In this document: positions 27,286-36,676 of the stretch, in pieces
Layout: every line of letters begins with the position of its first letter
Position numbering within the stretch: the stretch's first letter is position 1
Assembly: GCA_964410965.1 (NCBI GenBank)
Contig: CAYPIY010000004.1
Span: 1 to 64,000, forward strand
Direction of reading: 5' to 3'
Length of the DNA: 64,000 bases
DNA from: JBBIRG01 sp964410965
Lineage (GTDB): Bacteria > CLD3 > SB21 > JBBIRG01
Notes under the pieces: model-generated
The model's database searches: none
Seen by the model: the letters and a program-made list of their open reading frames with translations, nothing else
What the model was told of the DNA's origin: nothing
Position numbers and translations under genes: made by a program

Positions 27286-28437
27286 ATGATTACTTACAGA
27301 ATTTTTATCTTCACGGTCACCGGTTTACTGTTCATAGGGGTTTCATCCTGTTCGCGTCAGTCTGCGGATACAGCGATACGGCCGCTGACGGAAAATGACC
27401 AGGCCGCGCTTTCCCTTATTTACAGTGCCCGGTTAGACAGCGCTGAGAATCTGATTAATCAGGCTATTGCAGCAAATCCGTCTGAACCTAAAAATCATTT
27501 TCTCAAAGCTACGATGTTCCTCGCCGGAAGGTATTTCAGTGCAGGCAATGTCAATCGCGATTCCCTTAAACAATTGTTGTACGAATCCTCGGTGCGCACG
27601 ATCGATCTGGCGATGAAAAATGAAAACAAAACGGAGAATAAATTCTATATTGGTTCCGCTTACGGATACCTGACGCGTGTTCACGCCATGAACCGTTCAT
27701 GGATTAAAGCCTTTTGGTCGGCATTGAAGACAAAAAGCTATCTCAAAGACGTCATCGAGGAAAATCCGTCTTTCGCCGACGCGTATCATGATCTGGGATT
27801 TATATATTATTTTACGTCACAGCAAATCGCCTGGTACCTGAAGCCCGCGGCCTGGCAGTGGGGATTGATGAAAGACAAAGCCACCGCAATGGATTACCTG
27901 AACAGGGTTTACAGTCATGGATCATTTCTCAGGGAAGCGGCCGCCTATGAACTGTTCATTTTTAATTATTATATCGACAGGGATTATGACGCGGGAATGC
28001 CGTATATCGAATATTATTTTTCAAAGCATCCTTCCAATCCTAACATTCGAGGCGTCTATATGGAAGCGCGATTACTCCGACTGGTGAATCAGAAAGGATT
28101 CGCGTATTTCAATGACAATCTCGACAGTATCCGCGTCGCCTATAATATCGTTACGCCTGCGCCTGTTACACGCCTCGGATACCGTTTTATACAGGAACGA
28201 AATTTCGATGACGCGATCGCCTCGTTTAAAATCAATATAAGGCTTTTCCCTAATGACGCCAACAGTTACGACAGTATGGGTGAAGCCTATATGCTGGCCG
28301 GAAATAAAGATGAATCGATTAAATGTTACAATCAGGCAAAGGACATTCTGGCGAAAGATTCAACCGTCACGGATGATTACCGGAAATTCCTCAATGACAA
28401 CATTCAATCTAAATTGGATGAACTGAAAAAAATGTAA
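27286..28437 (+). CDS. TPR-repeat lipoprotein
   Basis: 383 residues. A lipoprotein signal (FTVTGLLFIGVSSCSRQ) has a lipobox-like GVSSC, so the mature protein probably starts with a lipidated cysteine and is anchored in the envelope. The body is helical with tetratricopeptide-like pairs, for instance ALSLIYSARLDSAENLINQA near the start and NSYDSMGEAYMLAGNKDESI near the end. TPR proteins are scaffolds; no partner can be named. GGAGG lies 6-7 nt before the ATG. The stop is convergent with the cupin gene with only a 26-bp gap and no clear hairpin. Confidence 0.8.
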   Translation: MITYRIFIFTVTGLLFIGVSSCSRQSADTAIRPLTENDQAALSLIYSARLDSAENLINQAIAANPSEPKNHFLKATMFLAGRYFSAGNVNRDSLKQLLYESSVRTIDLAMKNENKTENKFYIGSAYGYLTRVHAMNRSWIKAFWSALKTKSYLKDVIEENPSFADAYHDLGFIYYFTSQQIAWYLKPAAWQWGLMKDKATAMDYLNRVYSHGSFLREAAAYELFIFNYYIDRDYDAGMPYIEYYFSKHPSNPNIRGVYMEARLLRLVNQKGFAYFNDNLDSIRVAYNIVTPAPVTRLGYRFIQERNFDDAIASFKINIRLFPNDANSYDSMGEAYMLAGNKDESIKCYNQAKDILAKDSTVTDDYRKFLNDNIQSKLDELKKM

Positions 28438-28463
28438 TCAAGGATTGCAGATACAATTAGGTT

Positions 28464-28802
28464 TCAGGTATTGAAACGGTCGCCGTGACTCGGCGGCGAA
28501 GATATGACGATGAATTCTATTTCTCCGTCTGTACAATTATTCATCCGGTGAGAATGGCCCGGCTTAATTTCAAGTCCTTCGTGCCGATTCAGCATAATCC
28601 GCTCTCCTTCAAGCTCCATGACCGCTTCACCTGACAATATAAAAAAGAATTGACTGCTTTTTGAATGATAATGCCGGATTTCAGACGTATGAGCCGGCAT
28701 TCTTTCGTGAATGACGCTCATATCATCCGTTTTCACTAAGTGCCAGCCTTCGCAGTTTTGTCCCCAATTATAGTGACCGGCGTTCGTTTTACTGATTTTC
28801 AT
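28464..28802 (-). CDS. Cupin domain protein
   Basis: 112 residues. It has the two cupin motifs: SEIRHYHSKSSQFFFILSGE (histidines and glutamate for metal binding) and the second motif around LEIKPGHSHRMNN, with a conserved-looking His. The fold binds a metal in a beta barrel; small single-domain cupins include dioxygenases, isomerases and sensors, so the reaction cannot be named. Its start overlaps the 3' end of the B3/B4 gene by 14 bp, so the two are translated from one message and may act on the same process. Confidence 0.85.
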   Translation of the reverse strand: MKISKTNAGHYNWGQNCEGWHLVKTDDMSVIHERMPAHTSEIRHYHSKSSQFFFILSGEAVMELEGERIMLNRHEGLEIKPGHSHRMNNCTDGEIEFIVISSPPSHGDRFNT

Positions 28803-29472
28803 TCTTGTTGAACGTTATGATATGGATTGAAAAAACTGAAATCTGTAAAATATCACGTAAAATACCGGCCGAATAATCCATGACCGGCTGTAACAGCTTA
28901 TTGCCGGAAAACGACATGATTTTCGTCATGATATGTCTGCTTTTTTCCGTGATCATCGTTCGCTCCGAATCGTGAGTGGGACTTCCGAATGGTCCGAAAT
29001 CATCAGAAAATACAGGTAATCCTTCGAGGTTGATCATTTCTTTCCGGATGCCTTTAAACGACTCGCCTGGCTGTCCTATCCTGAAAGTGATATCGCCGGA
29101 TAATTGTTCCCTATCGTAAGAACATACTGAAAACAGCGACCTTATCGAAACAAGATTATTGAAATCCACGATGCTGTTGACTTTATAAAGACCCTTGCCC
29201 TGTAATATTCTTCTGATCAATGCTTCCGACGATACGCGGTACCGGCTTGGGTCCTTACCGCATTGTTTGTAAAACTTTCTGCAGTCCGCGATTTCGGGCA
29301 ATTCGGCAAGTTGCTCAATTTTAAATTTTTCCATAATCACGGCGCATTCATGTTCGATCTTTTCCCACAGTTCGGAATGATGGGCGATGACGGCGGCTTC
29401 ATATTCAATGAGTCCGATCGCCAAATCCGGGCAGATTGATCTTATCGAGTCATCAATATATATGACGCTCAT
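28789..29472 (-). CDS. B3/B4 tRNA-binding domain protein
   Basis: 227 residues. The central part resembles the B3/B4 domain of the phenylalanyl-tRNA synthetase beta chain. The stretch IADCRKFYKQCGKDPSRYRV with the following SSEALIRRIL is typical of stand-alone B3/B4 proteins, as are VNSIVDFNNLVSIRS and GDITFRIGQPGESFKG. In PheRS this domain edits misacylated tRNA; free-standing versions are thought to deacylate aminoacyl-tRNAs or related compounds, but this is not established. It overlaps the cupin gene by 14 bp and starts 4 bp after the stop of the 29.5 kb gene, so the three form an operon. Confidence 0.82.
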   Translation of the reverse strand: MSVIYIDDSIRSICPDLAIGLIEYEAAVIAHHSELWEKIEHECAVIMEKFKIEQLAELPEIADCRKFYKQCGKDPSRYRVSSEALIRRILQGKGLYKVNSIVDFNNLVSIRSLFSVCSYDREQLSGDITFRIGQPGESFKGIRKEMINLEGLPVFSDDFGPFGSPTHDSERTMITEKSRHIMTKIMSFSGNKLLQPVMDYSAGILRDILQISVFSIHIITFNKNENQ

Positions 29473-29475
29473 GAA

Positions 29476-30192
29476 TCATTTCCCAATTTCTGAATCTTTG
29501 GGAATAAACATGTCATATTCATTCTTATCATTCTTATTCCAGCGGATATTGTTAAATATCCATACATTCGGGGCGTAATGAGGTTTCTGGAAATGAGTCC
29601 AGTTGTTCAGCCATTTGTATTCCTTAATGGGATATTCATTCTGCCGCATTTCACCGGTTATCCGTTCTGTCTGCCGCAGTAGTAGCATGGTTCCGTTAAA
29701 TTCAATGGAAATGATATGTTTATTATCGGGTGAAAATCCCAGAAAATCTCCTTTGAATTCCGGCAACGGGGAGATTTCTCCTGATTTGATATCCAGCATC
29801 GCACGGCGGGTGACCAATCCAGATCCGTCGCTGGTCCACGAGTACGGGCCGCGCATATTTTCGGGTATCAGCATGATATCCGGCTTGTTATCCAGAACGC
29901 GTATAAGATACTTTTCCTTTCCGGATTTGACGATCAGGTTCGGCGGATCCGTCGCTCGCCCGAGATCCAGTTCTGAAAAATCAGCCGTGCCATCCTTGAG
30001 TTTCAGTTTTTTTCCGTTGATGTAAACATTCCACCACCAATTCGCGTGACCGCCGATCCAGCCGCCTTCGTAATACTGCATAACGGCAATCGGTTTTTGT
30101 TCATAGCGGAATTCGGGGCTTTTGCAGGATTTAATTAAAAAACTTATCATAAATATAAAATTGAGAGTTGAGCATTTCATACATTGACGCAT
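29476..30192 (-). CDS. Hypothetical exported protein with WD/propeller-like segments
   Basis: Up to 238 residues; the start may be the ATG at 30177. A short hydrophobic N-terminus (LNFIFMISFLIKSCKS) ends in a cysteine but is not a standard lipobox (Ile-Lys-Ser-Cys). The body is rich in Trp and Gly and holds beta-type stretches such as MQYYEGGWIGGHANWWWNVY and DFLGFSPDNKHIISIEFN, the latter resembling a TolB/WD propeller blade. It is not a family I recognise. It is upstream of the B3/B4 gene with a 3-bp gap and probably the first gene of that operon. Confidence 0.6.
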   Translation of the reverse strand: MRQCMKCSTLNFIFMISFLIKSCKSPEFRYEQKPIAVMQYYEGGWIGGHANWWWNVYINGKKLKLKDGTADFSELDLGRATDPPNLIVKSGKEKYLIRVLDNKPDIMLIPENMRGPYSWTSDGSGLVTRRAMLDIKSGEISPLPEFKGDFLGFSPDNKHIISIEFNGTMLLLRQTERITGEMRQNEYPIKEYKWLNNWTHFQKPHYAPNVWIFNNIRWNKNDKNEYDMFIPKDSEIGK

Positions 30193-30215
30193 AAAATATG
30201 GGTTAGTGACTACGG

Positions 30216-31436
30216 CTATAAACCAAACAAGCGTAAATATTCTTTTGCGACCGTTTCATCCATCCATTGATAGAATTTTTTAATTTCATCTTTTCTTGTA
30301 CGGCTGTCCTTCCAACCGTCAAACCGTTTGTCTGCTTCGTCGAATATCATATCGTCCAGCGGTTTGAGTTTTTGCATAAAACCGTTTCCCTGCGCGTTGT
30401 ATATGAGTTTGACATTCAAATATCGGTCCTGATATTCGTCCTGGGCCGGGATGACTTGTTCTTTAAGAGTCAGCGCTTTCCTGCATAAAGGCGCGGTCGA
30501 ATCCTTATCCGCTGATATCATTTTGGGTAATTCTTTACCTCCGGCGACCCATACCGGAACAACGACTGAGGTCAGGGGAAAACCGAGCACCGTCCACATC
30601 GTGACCATGTCGGCGGGCATTCCCGGCTTAACGCCCTGGATCACCACCGACGCCGATGTATAATAACGTGAAATGTAATCCTGGTAAGGGACATAAAGCG
30701 CGTTATCCCATACCGATCCGCTTAACGTACGCAGGTCCGTTCTTGTCAATGAATGTCTTAAACTGCGCGCCGCATCCTGCAGTATGAAACGCGGGGTCAG
30801 CCGGTTTGTAATTTTCGCCTCATGAAAAAGTTCTTCCGCCGTAAAGTACCGGATATAACCTTTGCCCCGTTCGGGTTTTCCTGTATAAGAAAAATTCGTA
30901 TGAATGATATATCCCATCGGCGCCTGGACGGGATCGTTCGCGTCAAGTTTTACATATTTGAAATTGCCCGTCTCAAAAAAAGCGGCTCCCCCGTTCGCGT
31001 CAATCACGCCGAAATTCGCGGATACGCCCATCGGTTTAGGAAGTTCCTTTAGCAGTTTTTCAAAATCCTCGATTGACGCGCAAACCTGTAGCGCTTTTTT
31101 CATCAGAATGCCTTCCCTGTCCTTGATGCCGCTGGTGTCGCCGATGTTCAGATTATACGAATGCGAATTCATGATCACGAATCCCGCGCTGTTACAGCCG
31201 GCCCAGACATTCTTTCGTTCACGGTCGAAGGCGTCAACCAAGGCGATATAGTCGTATTTACCGTCGCTGAAATATTCGACGATATTCTGCAGACTGTCTG
31301 TATCGCGGTTTTTCCAGATTATGGGCCGTCCGTCGGGCGTGTGCTTGCCGGAAATGATAATCGTGGTGCAGGCGTCAAGGGATTGCTGAAAACCTAAGAA
31401 CATGGCCAGTGTAAGTGCGATCGACTTTAACATCAT
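30216..31436 (-). CDS. Secreted linear-amide / C45-like N-terminal-nucleophile hydrolase
   Basis: About 406 residues from the ATG at 31436, preferred over 31463 because AAAAGGA lies 8 nt upstream. The signal peptide (SIALTLAMFLGFQQSLDA) is followed directly by Cys-Thr-Thr in ACTTIIISGKHTPDGRPI. This is the expected arrangement for Ntn hydrolases of the acyl-CoA:6-APA acyltransferase (peptidase C45) or choloylglycine hydrolase type, where the exposed Cys is the nucleophile. Further family-type segments are WAGCNSAGFVIMNSHSYNLN and VSANFGVIDANGGAAFFE. It would hydrolyse an amide bond in the periplasm; the substrate is unknown. It stands alone between other minus-strand genes. Confidence 0.82.
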   Translation of the reverse strand: MMLKSIALTLAMFLGFQQSLDACTTIIISGKHTPDGRPIIWKNRDTDSLQNIVEYFSDGKYDYIALVDAFDRERKNVWAGCNSAGFVIMNSHSYNLNIGDTSGIKDREGILMKKALQVCASIEDFEKLLKELPKPMGVSANFGVIDANGGAAFFETGNFKYVKLDANDPVQAPMGYIIHTNFSYTGKPERGKGYIRYFTAEELFHEAKITNRLTPRFILQDAARSLRHSLTRTDLRTLSGSVWDNALYVPYQDYISRYYTSASVVIQGVKPGMPADMVTMWTVLGFPLTSVVVPVWVAGGKELPKMISADKDSTAPLCRKALTLKEQVIPAQDEYQDRYLNVKLIYNAQGNGFMQKLKPLDDMIFDEADKRFDGWKDSRTRKDEIKKFYQWMDETVAKEYLRLFGL

Positions 31437-31544
31437 CGTGTGTCCTTTTGATGTGAATTTCATTGTCCTATATTAGGATATGCTCATTATAGTTTAAAAA
31501 GTAAATATTAACTGAATTGTACTAAATCATTTTTTACGAGTTTT

Positions 31545-34500
31545 TTATTGTGGTTGCTGATCGTAAACCGGTAACGAGAAACTAAATGTCGTTCCTTCTC
31601 CGTAACGGCTGTTGACCCATACCTTTCCTCCATGCAGTTCGACGATTTTCTTGACGATCGCTAAACCAAGTCCGGTGCTGGTCTCGCCGCCGGTGGGCCG
31701 GGCGCTCAATTTTTTAAAACCGATAAATACTTTGGAAATATCATCCTCGGTTAATCCTTGACCTGTATCCTGAATATGCGCCGATACATGGCTATCTTCA
31801 TGAAAACAATACAGCCGCACCTTTCCGCCGGGTTGGGTGTATTTAATGGCATTGCTCAGTAAATTATCGATGACTTCCATGATACGTGACCGGTCAACCA
31901 GGACCGGCGGCAACATGTAATTCTTATCAACCACGAGTTGAATGTTTTTCTGGTTGGCATGACGATTATGAAGCTTTTCACACTCATCGATAATGATTTG
32001 CAGATTCTCCTGATGAAGATCGAGCCGTATTTTCCCTGATTCAATCGCCGAAATATCCAGGAGTTCCGCTACTAAATGGTTCATCTGGCGGGAGACCTGC
32101 AAAATCGTCTCCATATCCTCCATACTTTCGGCCTTATTAAAAGAACCATCTTTCAGGCTTATCAGGATGAGCTCGATATAGCCCATGATGGCATTCAGCG
32201 GATTACGCAGATCATGGGCGGCGATGCCGAGAAATTCATTTTTCTTTTCATTGAGTCGTTTCAACTCCTCCAGCATTTGCGTCTTAATATAGGCTGAACG
32301 GATATGTTCCCGTAAATTTTTAAGAAGGAGTAAATCCTGCTCATCAAAAGCGTCAACACGCTGGTAATTATCAAATATCAGCAAACCTTTGATACTATCC
32401 TCAATCCGGATGAGCATAACCATCATGGATTGAGGTAAGCCGAATTGGATGAATTTATCTTCCAGTTCCCTGCCTTTGATGTGTTTGGCAATATAAATTT
32501 CCTGATCGATCATCTCGGTATCACGGAGGTAACGTTCTTCTATTTCAGGAAGAGTCAGCGATATGGTTTCCAGATTCTTATTTTCCCAACCGTAACTGGC
32601 GACGATTTTATATAAACCGGTTTCATGATCGGCGATCATTGCGGCGCAACGCTCCACGCCGTGTATCACGCGGGTTTGTTCCAGAATGGACTGTAACAGG
32701 TTCAGGGACTGGTACTCGGTATTAATGGCTTTAACGATAGTATTGATCTGTTCCAGTTGGTTTTTTTGTTCCCGGATTTGTCCCGTACGTTCCTGGATTA
32801 ATCGCTCCAGTTCATGCTTCTCAAGTTCAATGGCATGCAGACGCCATCGTATAATCGTATGTATGAGTCCGAATCCGATAAGAAAAAAAAGCATGTACGC
32901 CCACCAGGTCTGATACCATGGAGGCAGGATCGTAAAATCATAAACAGCTGCGGAACTCACCGTTTCGTAACCGTTACGGGCTTTGACTTTAAAATGATAT
33001 TCCCCGGCCGGGAGATTGGTATAAGCGACTTTGGTTTCGGTTGACCAATCCGACCATTCTTTATTGAAACCTTCCAGCTGGTAGGTGTATTCCATCGGCC
33101 TGCCGAGTTCATAAAACAATCCGCTGAAAAAGAAATTTAAGGCGTTTTGGCCGTATTCCAGCGTGGGTTTTGATGTGACAGGTTGTAATAAACTGAATCG
33201 TGTTGAACTATATTCGCCGTTCGCGTCCTGTGCTGAATAGGTTCCGTGAAACAGCGTAATATTTTTACCGCCCGTGACCCGGCGTATCAGAACATTGAAT
33301 GGATAAAGGAAATCCTTATGAATAGCCGGATTATAACAATACAAACCGTTGGTCGTGGAAAACCATATCACAGATCCTTCCGTATCATAATGCATATATC
33401 CTTCAGGAAGAATTTTAAAAGGTTTAGGATCCCATGAATAATCGTTTTCACCGGATCGCTTTAACAATCCGAATCCATAGGCGGTCGAAACCGCATAGGT
33501 GTTCGAGTCATACGGTGTTATCTGCAATACCTGATTGGTATCTCGCAGAAAATAGTCGCCGAACGAGGAATCTTTTATAAATCGAAGTGAATCTCTGTTG
33601 CCCGCGATGGACGTCGAGGTGTACAAACCGTTCATTGTGGCTATGACCAGCCGGTTGTTGATATAATACGCGTAATTCCATTTATTTTGTGGGAGTCCGT
33701 GAGACGTGGTATATCGCTTTATAGTATATCGGTCGATTCTTGAGTTAGTGAACTGAACATGAAGCAGACCGTTATAATGCGATGTAAGCCACAAATCGCC
33801 TTTTTCATCGGGTTGAATATGCCTGATCGGTTCAGTGATATCCGGGAAATGAAAAACGTTCTTGACCCTGTAATCTTTTTGGCTTTTGTGAAAAGCGGTG
33901 TCCATCTCATAATAGGTGAAGCCGTCAATGAGTCCCGTGAAAAAACCTGACGGAAACGTAGGCGACGTTCCCAGACAATAAATAACGCTGGAGTTCGACA
34001 GCTTTTTGACATTCGTTCCCTCGATACCCAGAACACCATCGGAACCTGAACTGTACAGACCGTGGGATGTTGATAATATATCCCAGCAGTTAAACTTTTG
34101 CCGGGTCATCGGTATAAAAATATGATTATCGTTTTCAATTTGTAACCGGTATTCGGGAAGATAATATAATCCGGACAATGCGGCGACATACATGATTCCG
34201 TTATAATGTCGGGACGCCTGGATACCGCCCGCTAAACCGGAAGATTCGGTAAAGTTGGTGATCGGTGAGTTAATTTCGATTCGGGACAAGCCTTCGAGTA
34301 AGCAAGCCCAAAGATTATGTTGACGGTCTGTTTGCAGGTTAATGACGATATCATGATTGAGGCCGCGGTTTTTATTAATGACCCGGTTTATACGTCCGTT
34401 GGAATCGATTAATACAATGCCTCCGCCGAACGTTCCGAGCGCAAAACGGTTATCATCTAATTTCAGGCAGGAATAAAATCCATAATACGAAATATAATCG

Positions 34501-35348
34501 TCGGCCTCCGTCACAAATTTTCGTAAAAGGTTATCCGGCGCTGATTTTTGGTCGTTGGTTCCGGGGACAGCGTCAAGGTTATAGGTAAACAGTCCCTTTT
34601 TATCGGTACAAATGAGCAATGAATTTCTCAGATACGGCATCATGACCATTCGACCGAGATCGTCCCCAAATAGTTTTGTCCCGGGAAGCGGCGCTAAAAC
34701 GGTGTCCATGATCCTGCAGATGCCGATATCTTTCTGGAACACATAAATTTCATCATTTATTTTGAATCCGCGGATGGATTTGATATTGGCTATGAAGATC
34801 TGAAACTGATGATTGACGTAACGGTAAACCTTGGAAGCGGAGATAAAATAGACGCCGCGTGAAGTGGCATAGACTTTCCAAATATCATTAAATGATCTTT
34901 CCGATTCCGGGAGTTGGCCGACCAGTGAAATATAAATTAATTGTCCTGCAGAGTCGGCGGCCAGATAACCCATATCGCCGATCGCCCCGACATAAATAGT
35001 ACCATTACTGTCCATGGCGAACGAGCGCACGGTGGACTGGTTTGTGGTGCGTATCAGGTTCCAGTCTTTGCCGTCATATTCGAGGATGCCTGATGTATTC
35101 GCTACGTACAACATGCCCCGTTCATCCTGTAGAATGTCCCAGTTCTGAGCGTGAGCCCTGTATTCGGATGACTTGAAGTTTTGAATGATCGGGTTGCCGC
35201 CTTGCGCTAAGACCGAGCGCTCATTTATAAATAGTATATAACAGACAACGGCGCAGCCTGATCGAAAATAAAAACGAAAATCAGAAAGGCGTAATTGAAA
35301 ATACAAGATGAAAAGCTGAAGATAATGAACCGGAAAGATTGTACTCAT
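31545..35348 (-). CDS. Propeller sensor histidine kinase with GAF domain (third copy)
   Basis: 1267 residues. The N-terminal hydrophobic segment is followed by propeller repeats that are more divergent than in the other two kinases, for example GMLYVANTSGILEYDG, IYVGAIGDMGYL and NLWACLLEGLSRI. A Y_Y_Y domain (YTYQLEGFNKEWSDW) and a transmembrane helix (WWAYMLFFLIGFGLIHTII) follow. A coiled coil and a GAF-like domain (residues ~880-1020) come next. HisKA has the phospho-acceptor in GIAAHDLRNPLNAI, and the HATPase has DTGQGLTEDD and GLGLAIVKKIVELHGG. The GAF domain suggests a second, cytoplasmic input. AAAAGGTGA precedes the ATG. No response regulator is adjacent. Confidence 0.92.
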   Translation of the reverse strand: MSTIFPVHYLQLFILYFQLRLSDFRFYFRSGCAVVCYILFINERSVLAQGGNPIIQNFKSSEYRAHAQNWDILQDERGMLYVANTSGILEYDGKDWNLIRTTNQSTVRSFAMDSNGTIYVGAIGDMGYLAADSAGQLIYISLVGQLPESERSFNDIWKVYATSRGVYFISASKVYRYVNHQFQIFIANIKSIRGFKINDEIYVFQKDIGICRIMDTVLAPLPGTKLFGDDLGRMVMMPYLRNSLLICTDKKGLFTYNLDAVPGTNDQKSAPDNLLRKFVTEADDYISYYGFYSCLKLDDNRFALGTFGGGIVLIDSNGRINRVINKNRGLNHDIVINLQTDRQHNLWACLLEGLSRIEINSPITNFTESSGLAGGIQASRHYNGIMYVAALSGLYYLPEYRLQIENDNHIFIPMTRQKFNCWDILSTSHGLYSSGSDGVLGIEGTNVKKLSNSSVIYCLGTSPTFPSGFFTGLIDGFTYYEMDTAFHKSQKDYRVKNVFHFPDITEPIRHIQPDEKGDLWLTSHYNGLLHVQFTNSRIDRYTIKRYTTSHGLPQNKWNYAYYINNRLVIATMNGLYTSTSIAGNRDSLRFIKDSSFGDYFLRDTNQVLQITPYDSNTYAVSTAYGFGLLKRSGENDYSWDPKPFKILPEGYMHYDTEGSVIWFSTTNGLYCYNPAIHKDFLYPFNVLIRRVTGGKNITLFHGTYSAQDANGEYSSTRFSLLQPVTSKPTLEYGQNALNFFFSGLFYELGRPMEYTYQLEGFNKEWSDWSTETKVAYTNLPAGEYHFKVKARNGYETVSSAAVYDFTILPPWYQTWWAYMLFFLIGFGLIHTIIRWRLHAIELEKHELERLIQERTGQIREQKNQLEQINTIVKAINTEYQSLNLLQSILEQTRVIHGVERCAAMIADHETGLYKIVASYGWENKNLETISLTLPEIEERYLRDTEMIDQEIYIAKHIKGRELEDKFIQFGLPQSMMVMLIRIEDSIKGLLIFDNYQRVDAFDEQDLLLLKNLREHIRSAYIKTQMLEELKRLNEKKNEFLGIAAHDLRNPLNAIMGYIELILISLKDGSFNKAESMEDMETILQVSRQMNHLVAELLDISAIESGKIRLDLHQENLQIIIDECEKLHNRHANQKNIQLVVDKNYMLPPVLVDRSRIMEVIDNLLSNAIKYTQPGGKVRLYCFHEDSHVSAHIQDTGQGLTEDDISKVFIGFKKLSARPTGGETSTGLGLAIVKKIVELHGGKVWVNSRYGEGTTFSFSLPVYDQQPQ

Positions 35349-35506
35349 GAATCACCTTTTCAGGGTAATCGGAAATATGAGCGTCGTTAATATAGTAATC
35401 AACAAAATGATTATTTTCAAAGATAATATTCATAATGCAAATTTAATTTTTGAGCCGGTCAGGGGTATAGAATTAAAAAGATCGGGAATTTATTGATAAT
35501 TAAACA

Positions 35507-35536
35507 AAAGCCGGATCGCTTTCGAAGCCCGGCTTT
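35507..35536 (-). terminator. Intrinsic terminator of the 318-aa gene
   Basis: On the minus strand AAAGCCGG and CCGGCTTT form a stem with a 14-nt loop followed by TTGTTTAATT. It is about 125 bp beyond the stop of the 318-aa gene, with the palindromic repeat element in between. Confidence 0.6.
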
Positions 35537-35564
35537 GTCTTTACAACATTGTTTGAAGCACGTC

Positions 35565-35653
35565 AAACCTCCGAGGTTTACACGTAAATATTTTTATATC
35601 GAACTTATCTTCGTTGTTCGATACAATACATCTTCTGTAAAACCTCGGAGGTT
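35565..35653. repeat. Extended inverted-repeat element with AACCTCCGAGGTT arms
   Basis: The arm AAACCTCCGAGGTTT (35565-35579) reappears as its reverse complement at 35640-35653. Each arm is itself nearly palindromic. Inside, TATCGAAC (35597-35604) pairs with GTTCGATA (35616-35623). The whole ~89 bp can fold into one long hairpin, like a REP or MITE-type element, and sits 8 bp from the stop of the 318-aa gene. Confidence 0.7.
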
Positions 35654-35661
35654 ATAAAGCA

Positions 35662-36618
35662 CTAAACCACCGCGTAGCTTCCTTCCGTCTTCTCATCCAG
35701 ATTCTTCGCGAAGAGCATGGTACCGCCGGGCTTGCCGATATCGGTGGCGGTTACGGTTTTCTCGGCGCCGGGCGCGAGTTCGATGCCTTCCGTGACGTCG
35801 CCGGTTTGAAGCGATGTCGCCGTCCAGAATTTGAGAACCGATTTACCGGTATTGGATATAAAGAACTCCGTATCGTCGGTAATGCCTTTATCGATGATCG
35901 TGACGGCGGCGCCGGGCGCGATGACGCCGGTGAAAGGCTCGGTTTCACCCGACGCGCCGGTACGGAGCTGTTCCACTTCAAACAACGCGAGAATCTTTCG
36001 CGTATCGTGGCCGAATTTATCCATCAGCACGCCGAGATTGCGGTAGAGCATGAGCGCGGTGTCTTTGCGCGCCTGTTCCAGCTGGAGCGACAGCTGATCC
36101 ACGGATTGTTCGGTTTCCTGCTGGCGGTTGCGCGCGTCTTCCAGGGATTGCATAAACGTTTCGACTTCGTTCTTCAGTTCTTCAAGCTTCGGATATTTAT
36201 TCAGCCGGTCGCGGAGGCCTTTGAGTTCGGTGATGCGCGTGTCTTTCGCGCCGGTCTGGAACGCGGTGCGTCCGCCGGGCAGTATCGCGGTATAATCCGG
36301 CGTGCCTTCGAGGTATTGACTCTGGACTTTGATGTTCCATTGTTTGAGTTTGACGGAGGAAAGCTCGTCGAGCATGACCTGCACGCGGCTGGTTTCGCCT
36401 TTATAGAGTCCTTTGGCGGAGAGCCAGGCGGCGAACGTATCGCTGAACGACTGGTTGACGGGCGCGAACCGGTCGTACAGGCGGGCGATGTCCGGATCGC
36501 TTTTCATGGCGGAGAGTTTCGCGAGGTGATCCGCGGCGACGATAGTCATGAGTTTGCGGCTGTTTTGTGTGGCGACGTCGAAGGTATTGATGAGATAATG
36601 CCAGGTTTCGTTATTCAT
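35662..36618 (-). CDS. Hypothetical protein, helical N-domain plus beta-rich C-domain
   Basis: 318 residues, not a family I recognise. Residues 1-220 are predicted helical, with a coiled-coil-like run around LEELKNEVETFMQSLEDARN and QLSLQLEQARKDTALMLYRN. Residues 225-318 look like a beta-sandwich (GVIAPGAAVTIIDKGITDDT, FFISNTGKSVLKFWTA, GIELAPGAEKTVTATDIG). There is no signal peptide, no cysteine and no obvious active site, so a structural or scaffolding role is more likely than catalysis. GGAG lies 7 nt before the ATG. Upstream is one of two copies of a 130-bp leader repeat; downstream is the palindromic element. Codon use is G+C-rich compared with the AT-rich genes further along the island. 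Confidence 0.7.
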   Translation of the reverse strand: MNNETWHYLINTFDVATQNSRKLMTIVAADHLAKLSAMKSDPDIARLYDRFAPVNQSFSDTFAAWLSAKGLYKGETSRVQVMLDELSSVKLKQWNIKVQSQYLEGTPDYTAILPGGRTAFQTGAKDTRITELKGLRDRLNKYPKLEELKNEVETFMQSLEDARNRQQETEQSVDQLSLQLEQARKDTALMLYRNLGVLMDKFGHDTRKILALFEVEQLRTGASGETEPFTGVIAPGAAVTIIDKGITDDTEFFISNTGKSVLKFWTATSLQTGDVTEGIELAPGAEKTVTATDIGKPGGTMLFAKNLDEKTEGSYAVV

Positions 36619-36676
36619 GGCGGTACTCCAATGTTTAAAACAGTTGTTTATTCGGGTTTGTTTTAATATATTGGAG

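Noticed and set aside
35806..36666. 286-codon plus-strand frame opposite the 318-aa gene
   Set aside because: Antisense shadow; the minus-strand frame has a ribosome binding site and protein-like composition.
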